From Edaphochlamys debaryana (Eukaryota; Chlorophyta; Chlorophyceae; Chlamydomonadales): 64,000 nucleotides of DNA. The stretch is from assembly GCA_016858145.1 (NCBI GenBank), contig JAEHOE010000101.1, positions 1 through 64,000 of the forward strand. Reading direction: 5' to 3'. The first letter of the stretch is position 1. Each line of letters begins with the position of its first letter. The notes beneath the pieces are model-generated. The model had not been told where the DNA came from, made no database searches, and saw nothing but the letters and a program-made list of their open reading frames with translations. This document shows, in pieces, positions 58,301 through 64,000 of the stretch. Made by a program: the position numbers and the translations under genes.

Positions 58301-61300
58301 TGCGAGCGACTGGGCGGCAGTCTTGATAGGGTTCGATGCAGCAGCAGCACGCCCTGGGCTGCACCGCGCACCACCCGGTGCTGTTGGCTAAGCCGCATTC
58401 GTCCCCGCCGTGCACCTCTTCCTGCCCGGTCCCCAGGTGCTGCCGCTGCAGATCGCCGAGGGACTGGCCGGCACGGCGGAGCCGCGCACGTGGCTCCTGC
58501 CGCTCCTGCGGCGCCACGTGCGCCACACCAAGCTGGCGTTCTGGTTCAAGGTAGGAGGCGGGGAGCGGGGGAGCGGGAGATGAAGGATGGCTGGCCACGA
58601 GAGGGGGAGCAGGCATCGCTTTGCGAGTCCGTAGTGAACATGAACACACCTGGCTTCTGTGTGGTCCGCAGGAGCTGCTTCCGCTCGCCATGACGCTCGG
58701 CGGTCGTGCCGCGGCCCTGTCGGCGGCTGGCGGCGCGGCGGCTGGGGCCTTGGCGCTCAAGTGCCGGACGCTCGAGCTCCAGGTAAGGCGGGCCGGGGCT
58801 CCACCACTAGGGCACGCGTACTCTCCCTCCTTTCTGCCGCGAGGCAACCCCGAGGCAACCTGACCCGTCGCCGCCTCGCCTGTCCGTGGCGCTTCCTCCC
58901 GCTCCCCCGCAGCTGTGGCACTGCCTGCCCGCTTTCATCTCGTACGCCACCGACATGCCCTCGGCCTACGCGGGCGCCAACGTGTCCACTCTGGCTTCCG
59001 CCTTCGCCAACCGCCCCGACCTGCATGAGCCCATCTGCAGGGCGCTGCAGCGGGCGTGCGCGCAGGTGCGCCAGCGTCCATGCGTCCTCGCCCTCTCTGG
59101 CGCAGCGAGCGATTCTCAAACCTCAGCGTCCGCGCTTGCTGCTCGATGTGCTCTGTCTGGGCAGCACATGCATCGCTTATAGTTCCCGAGCGGCCCACGT
59201 CACAGCGCCTGGAGGCTGCTGACTTGCCGTACATGCCGCCTGTCCCTGCCCACAGGTGCGTTACGTCCTGGCCACCGACGGCCGCGGCCCCGAGCAGGTG
59301 GGCTACGCAGACCCCGCGGCGCACGGGCCCAGCAGCGGCGCGGCCAGCGGCGCAGCGCCAGGGGGCGGCGGCGACGGGCCGGAGGACGAGGACGACGAGG
59401 AGCTGGGCATCGGCAGCGGCGGGGGCGCCGCCGCTGGGGCGGAGGGCGCGGCGGCTACCGTGGCTCGCGGCGGCGCCCCGCCTGAGGGCTACGGTCCGGC
59501 GGAGGCGGAGGCGGCGCTCGCCGCGCTGCGCGCCTTCAACAAGCAGTGGCTGAGCGTGCTGGCCAAGCGGTACCTGGACGCGGATTCCCAGGACCGGGCG
59601 CCCTACAGCGCTGCGATCGCGGCGCTGTCGTCCGTCACGGAGGCCGGCGTGGTGGGGTCCTACTTCCGGGCAGCGCTGCAGAAGCTGACTAAGGTGAGGC
59701 CGTGCGGGGCGGCTTCGGTTCGGGGCCGTTGTTCCTGTGACCCGCACCCACAGGGGTGCGTCCGGCCCCGCGAGGCACATGTGCACATCACGTGCCCTGC
59801 ACGTTTTAGCACCCCACCAACACGACCGCCCCTCCCCTCCGTGCAGCTCATTGTGGATGAGGCGGCCGACGTGCCCCCGCCCGACCCCGTCACGGAGGGA
59901 GGCCTGGACCCCGCCGCCCGCCGCAACGCCTTCACCGAGCTGTCCGCCTGGCTCACCTACGGCCTGCCGGACGCCGCCGTGGACGCGCTGTTCAAGGTGG
60001 GGCTCGGGCACCGGGGCGTGGGGGCGCCCGCGGGGCACGCCTTGGCCGCGTGAAGAAGCCCTGCCCTGCACATGGTGCAAGCGTGTGTGTGTGCCGTGCC
60101 GAGTTTGGCTAGAGTTGGTGCTCTCGCTAAGCCCCGTGTTGGCCGATGTTTGCAGGCGGTAAAGTCGGCGCTGGTGCACACGGAGGCGTCGGTGCAGAAG
60201 CGCGGCTTCAAGGTGCTGGCGCTGCTGGCGGAGGCACGGCCCGCCTGGCTGGCGGCACACCTGGGGGACGTGCTGAGCCAGGTGCGGGGGAGGGCTTTGC
60301 GAGCGGGGCTTGGGAGGGACGCGAGGGACGCGGTTGTCGCCCAGGGCTGAGCCAGGTGCGGGGGAGGGCTTTGCGAGCGGGGCTTGGGAGGGACGCGAGG
60401 GACGCGGTTGTCGCCCAGGGCTGGGCCAGCAGCGGGGGAGGGCTTTGCGAGCGGGGCTTGGGAGGGACGCGAGGGACGCGGTTGTCGCCCAGGGCTGGGC
60501 CAGGTGCGGGGGAGGGCTTTGCGAGCGGGGCTTGGGAGGGACGCGAGGGACGCGGTTGTCGCCCAGGGCTGGGCCAGCAGCGGGGGAGGGCTTTGCGAGC
60601 GGGGCTTGGGAGGGACGCGAGGGACGCGGTTGTCGCCCAGGGCTGGGCCAGGTGCGGGGGAGGGCTTTGCGAGCGGGGCTTGGGAGGGACGCGAGGGACG
60701 CGGTTGTCGCCCAGGGCTGGGCCAGATGCGGGGGAGGGCTTTGCGAGCGGGGCTTGGGAGGGAGGGCGGTCGCCCAGGGCTGGGCTGGGCCGGAGGTATG
60801 ACTTCAGCCGAGCTGGTTTTCTCGTCCCTGATCGCCTGCTGCACCCACATGACCCACATGGTCGCTTGATCCCCTGGAACCCCGGACCCCTGGGACCGCT
60901 CGTCCCTAACTGCTTTTTGCACTCGCCGCCGTGACATCCTTGCAGCTCCTGGGCCCCGGCGCAACCAACACGCTGTCCGCCGCCCGCCGCTACCGGCTGC
61001 GCGTCATCCGGCCAGTCATCGTGGCGCTGCAGCAGCCTGAGGCGGACGTGCCGGCGGAGGTGCTGGCGGCGGTGGCGAGTGGAGCCGGGGGCGGTGGCGG
61101 GGACGAGGCTATGGCCGAGGCCGAGGCCGCGGCCGCCGACCCGGCGGCGGCGCGGCGGCAGGTGGTGGCGGCGCTGGTGGCTGAGATCGTGCTCTGCACC
61201 AAGGAGTCGAACAAGAAGTGGGTTCCGAGCGTCGGCGGCAGGGGACTGCTTTTGACCTCCTTGCAGGGTCTGTCGTTCTGTCCTGCCTTACAGGCCGCAG

Positions 61301-64000
61301 CGTTGGTTACCGCCATGCACACCCGACAGCTAGCGGCTTGCAAGGCTTCACGCCTCCAGCCGCTGACAATAAAACCGCATCCTGTCTCGTCCACCTCAGG
61401 ACACGTGCCGCCGCGTACGACCTGCTGGTGGGCCTTGCCCACGTGATGGACGAGCAGGACCCGGGCCGCGTCACCGGCAGCGACGGCGAGGACGACGGGG
61501 ACGAGATGGGCGAGGGCAGCAGCGGCGGCCAGGTGGGCGCGGTACCGTACAGCGTTCCAGGGGACACGGGCTCCTCCGCGGCGTGCGCGGGCTGCATCCT
61601 GCATGTGTGGACTACCTGTTCCTTGCCGCCTCGGTGCTCTGACGCGCGCTGTTCAACTCCCCAGGGCGGCCTGTTCGAGTTCTTCTCGATGGTGATGGCC
61701 GGCCTGGTGGCCACCACGCCGCACATGGTCTCTGCCACCGTCATGGCCCTGGCCCGTCTGACCTACGAGTTTGCGCCAGCCATGCAGGTGGGCAGCCGGG
61801 GGTACCGTGCTCGCAGGGGCCGTGCAGGGGGTGGCCGCAATGCTTTGGAGCAATGCTTTGGAGGTTGAGATATCGGTGTAGCACCGGCTGGGCATGCCGT
61901 GGCGGGCATTGCCGTCAGACCCCGTGAACCTCACCGCTTCAGCTGCTTCCTGACCTTGCCGTTTGCATGCCGTTCCTGGCTTTCGCGCCGCAGAGGGTCG
62001 CTGCTTCGCTGCTGCCGCCCGTGCTGTCGCTGCTGCGCGGCAAGGCCCGTGAGACCATCAAGGCGGTGCTGGGCTTCGTCAAGGTGAGGAGGCGGAGAAG
62101 AATTGCTCTGGGCTCTGGGGAGGGTCCCACCGCTGCGCCGCATTGCCTTAGCGCAACCGCTGTCAGCGTTCTCACCAAGGGGAGACTTCCACCACCGCGC
62201 TTGACCTGTGCTTTCCGTCTTCTTCGCCCCTCGGCCGGCCAGGTGTGCTCCATGCGCCTCCCGGTGGAGCTGCTCCTGCCGCAGCTGGGGCCCATCCTGG
62301 AGGGCATGCTGGTGTGGGCCGAGGACTCTAAGAACAAGTTCAAACTCAAGGTAATTGCGAGAGCCAGGGGCAAGCGCTGGGCCCCCGGACGGCCAGGCCT
62401 CGCCCACAGCACCGGCGCTCCGGGCTCCTGCACCAACGCACCAGGGTCGGGCCTCGATGCCGCGCCGTGCCTTGTTGCCCACTCCTGCTCTCTCCCTGAG
62501 CACCGTGTATCCGTCTTGGCCCCCAGGTCCGCGTGGTCGTGGAGCGGCTGGCTCGGCGCTGCGGCTTCGACGCTGTGGCCTCCGCCATGCCCGCCTCCGA
62601 CACCCGCCTGCTGGCGCACATCCGCAAGGAGGCGGCCAAGCGCCAGCGCCGGAAGCACGGGGCGGGCAGCGAGGCCGGCAGCCAGGTGGGCAGCCAGGGT
62701 CGTGGGAGGGGCACCTGCGGTGTGCGGTGGCTACGTGAGGGAAGGGCGCAAGAGGCGTGAGCACAGAGGAGGAGCCCTCGACGTGCCCCTCCTCAGGAGG
62801 CCTGTCCCCACCCGGCATGCCCCGCCCCGCCCTGCCCCGCCCTCACTCCCCAGGCTGGCGACGACGACCGCCGCTCCCATCGCTCCGCCGTCACTCGCAG
62901 CTCCATGGCCCGCACCGCCCGCGCCTCCCAGTGGGGGCACACGGCCGTCTTCTCCGACGAGGAGGGAGGCAGCGAGCCAGCGGGCGGCGCCAAGTAAGAT
63001 AGCTGCGGCCCCTGAGTCTGCGCAGCTCCGCTCGCGTGCTATGCCTGTGCCTCTGGTCCCCGCGGCCTGCAACTGATCAAGTACTGGTCTGCATGCAGGT
63101 CCGTCCGCGGGGCCGGCGCGCGCTCCGCGGCTGCCCAGTCCCGGGGCGCGGGCCGCGGGGGCGCTGGCGGCGTGCGGCTGGCGGGTGGCGCTGAGCCCAT
63201 GGACCTTCTGGACTCGGCGGCGGCCCGGCAGCTGGTGCGGAGCGCAGCAGGTAAGCCCGCGCTCGGCCTCACTTCAAGGGCAAGCTACTGGGCTGAGGGA
63301 AGCCGTGCCTGCGTGCACACCCAAGGAGCCAGCTCACTGCTGCACCGCGCCTTTCCATTTCCATCCAGGCGTGCGGCCAGCGGCGGAGGCGTCCGGCCGC
63401 GCTGATGACTTCAGCCGCGACCCCAACAGCGGCAAGATGGTGATCAAGGAGGACGACGACCCGCTGGGCCTGGGGCGGAGGGACCGGAAGCGGCGGCGGC
63501 GCGGTGGCGACGATGGCCCGGCCTCGGACGACAGCGACCTGGACGACCTGCGGGTAGGGGCGCAGGCTGGCAGGGCCCTCAACAGAGTTGCATAGGCTCA
63601 ACCGAGCCCAGTCCTGTTTTGAAAGCTGTCGCATGCGTGTGGCTGCTGTCGGTGAGTGACAGTGTCTGCGTTTTCGTTAGGCCCTGACCCTTGTGCTGCG
63701 GGGCGTGTCGGTGTTGTGCGCTCGCAGGGAGTCGCGGACCTGCGCTACGCCATGAAGAAGGCGGGCGAGTCCAAGTCGGTGCGCTTCGCGGAAGCCCGCT
63801 CCGCCGGCGGCCGCTCGACCGGCGCACGGTCCGCGGGGGGCCGCTCCGCGGGCGGCGCCTCAGCCGGCGGGCGGTCGGCTGGCGGGCGCTCGGCGGCTTC
63901 TGCAGGGCGCGGGGGCATGAGCGCGCACAGCGGGGACCGATTCAAGGCCAAGGGCGCGAGCGGAGACGTGAAGGGTGAGCGATGCGCGGGATTCTGCGGC
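55312..64000 (+). CDS. RRP12: RRP12-like ribosome biogenesis protein (NUC173/HEAT), 3' partial
   Basis: Exons: 55312-55533, 55671-55835, 56002-56091, 56285-56378, 56562-56734, 56907-57074, 57182-57262, 57408-57533, 57727-57898, 58023-58291, 58437-58550, 58672-58782, 58913-59065, 59256-59693, 59847-59996, 60156-60281, 60946-61217, 61400-61532, 61665-61787, 61994-62083, 62243-62350, 62527-62685, 62854-62993, 63099-63250, 63369-63553, 63728-63974, then onward outside; all 25 internal junctions close, giving at least 1420 residues. RRP12 is a nucleolar karyopherin-like protein needed for 40S/60S maturation and export. Diagnostic stretches are WLLPLLRRHVRHTKLAFWFKE (NUC173), NKKTRAAAYDLLVGLAHVM, and the highly conserved DSKNKFKLKVRVVVERLARRCG followed by IRKEAAKRQRRK. 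The tail is basic/acidic with RSAGG repeats (63790-63910), as expected for a nucleolar C-terminus. Confidence 0.95.
60272..60785. repeat. 74-bp minisatellite, seven copies, in RRP12 intron
   Basis: Units start at 60272, 60346, 60420, 60494, 60568, 60642 and 60716, each 74 bp and nearly identical; the last is truncated. Copy 1 begins with the last ten bases of the RRP12 exon 60156-60281 and its donor. Copies differ at the ex-donor: CAGGTG in copies 1, 2, 4 and 6, CAGCAG in 3 and 5, CAGATG in 7. All three plus-strand frames and one long minus frame stay open through the array, an effect of composition and not evidence of coding. Confidence 0.97.

Noticed and set aside
60272..60785. CRISPR-like periodic repeats
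   Set aside because: The units are contiguous with no unique spacers, and the array sits in a eukaryotic intron.
59957..60964. 335-codon minus-strand frame with repeated Pro/Arg/Ser blocks
   Set aside because: It is the 74-bp minisatellite read in reverse; the repetition and openness come from the repeat unit.
1..64000. tRNA, rRNA or snoRNA genes
   Set aside because: I looked for tRNA T-loop and box A/B strings and for rRNA-like stretches and saw none. Intronic snoRNAs in RRP12 cannot be excluded without a covariance-model search.

Overview
The window is nuclear DNA of a GC-rich, intron-dense green alga (chlorophyte, probably volvocine or a close relative). The grounds are: a DA2/GW2-type RING protein and a plastid-type Era GTPase (green lineage), a roadblock/LC7 dynein light chain (flagellate), very GC-rich coding sequence full of Ala/Gly/Pro/Gln tracts, and 50-300 bp introns roughly every 100-200 coding bases. 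No bacterial operon features, rRNA, tRNA or CRISPR were seen. All gene models were built by hand from splice signals, reading phase and protein-family similarity. Unless noted, every exon junction closes in phase.

Layout. (1) <1-8249 (+): 3' part of a TRP-like cation channel with a very long disordered tail. (2) 9708-14309 (-): 1281-residue protein ending in a MYND zinc finger. (3) 16066-24074 (+): PrimPol primase-polymerase with a ~960-residue disordered N-terminal extension. (4) 25023-25343 (+): intronless roadblock/LC7 dynein light chain. (5) 26339-26646 (-): two exons of a TnpB/Fanzor-like zinc-ribbon/RuvC C-terminus. (6) 27736-34247 (+): DA2/GW2-like RING E3 ligase with a 6-nt microexon and a GC-AG intron. 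(7) 35556-38262 (-): plastid Era-like GTPase. (8) 39425-49236 (-): insulin-degrading-enzyme-type M16 metalloprotease, 26 exons. (9) 51986-54872 (-): 462-residue protein resembling nucleotide-sugar transferases. (10) 55312->64000 (+): RRP12 ribosome-biogenesis HEAT-repeat protein, 3' end outside the window.

The genes are not a pathway. They are ordinary housekeeping genes in mixed orientation: genes 1/2 and 6/7 converge, genes 2/3 and 9/10 diverge. Gene 9/10 starts are only 439 bp apart. The most interesting material lies in gene architecture. PrimPol has a giant acidic tail and two copies of an ALFPGL motif. DA2 has a 6-nt microexon that restores a conserved Leu-Glu. Three introns independently carry downstream copies of their own exon end plus 5' splice site, one amplified into a 74-bp minisatellite. 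Many introns have G-runs at the donor and C-runs at the acceptor. Two intergenic regions share diverged repeats, one pair of which looks like paralogous exons.
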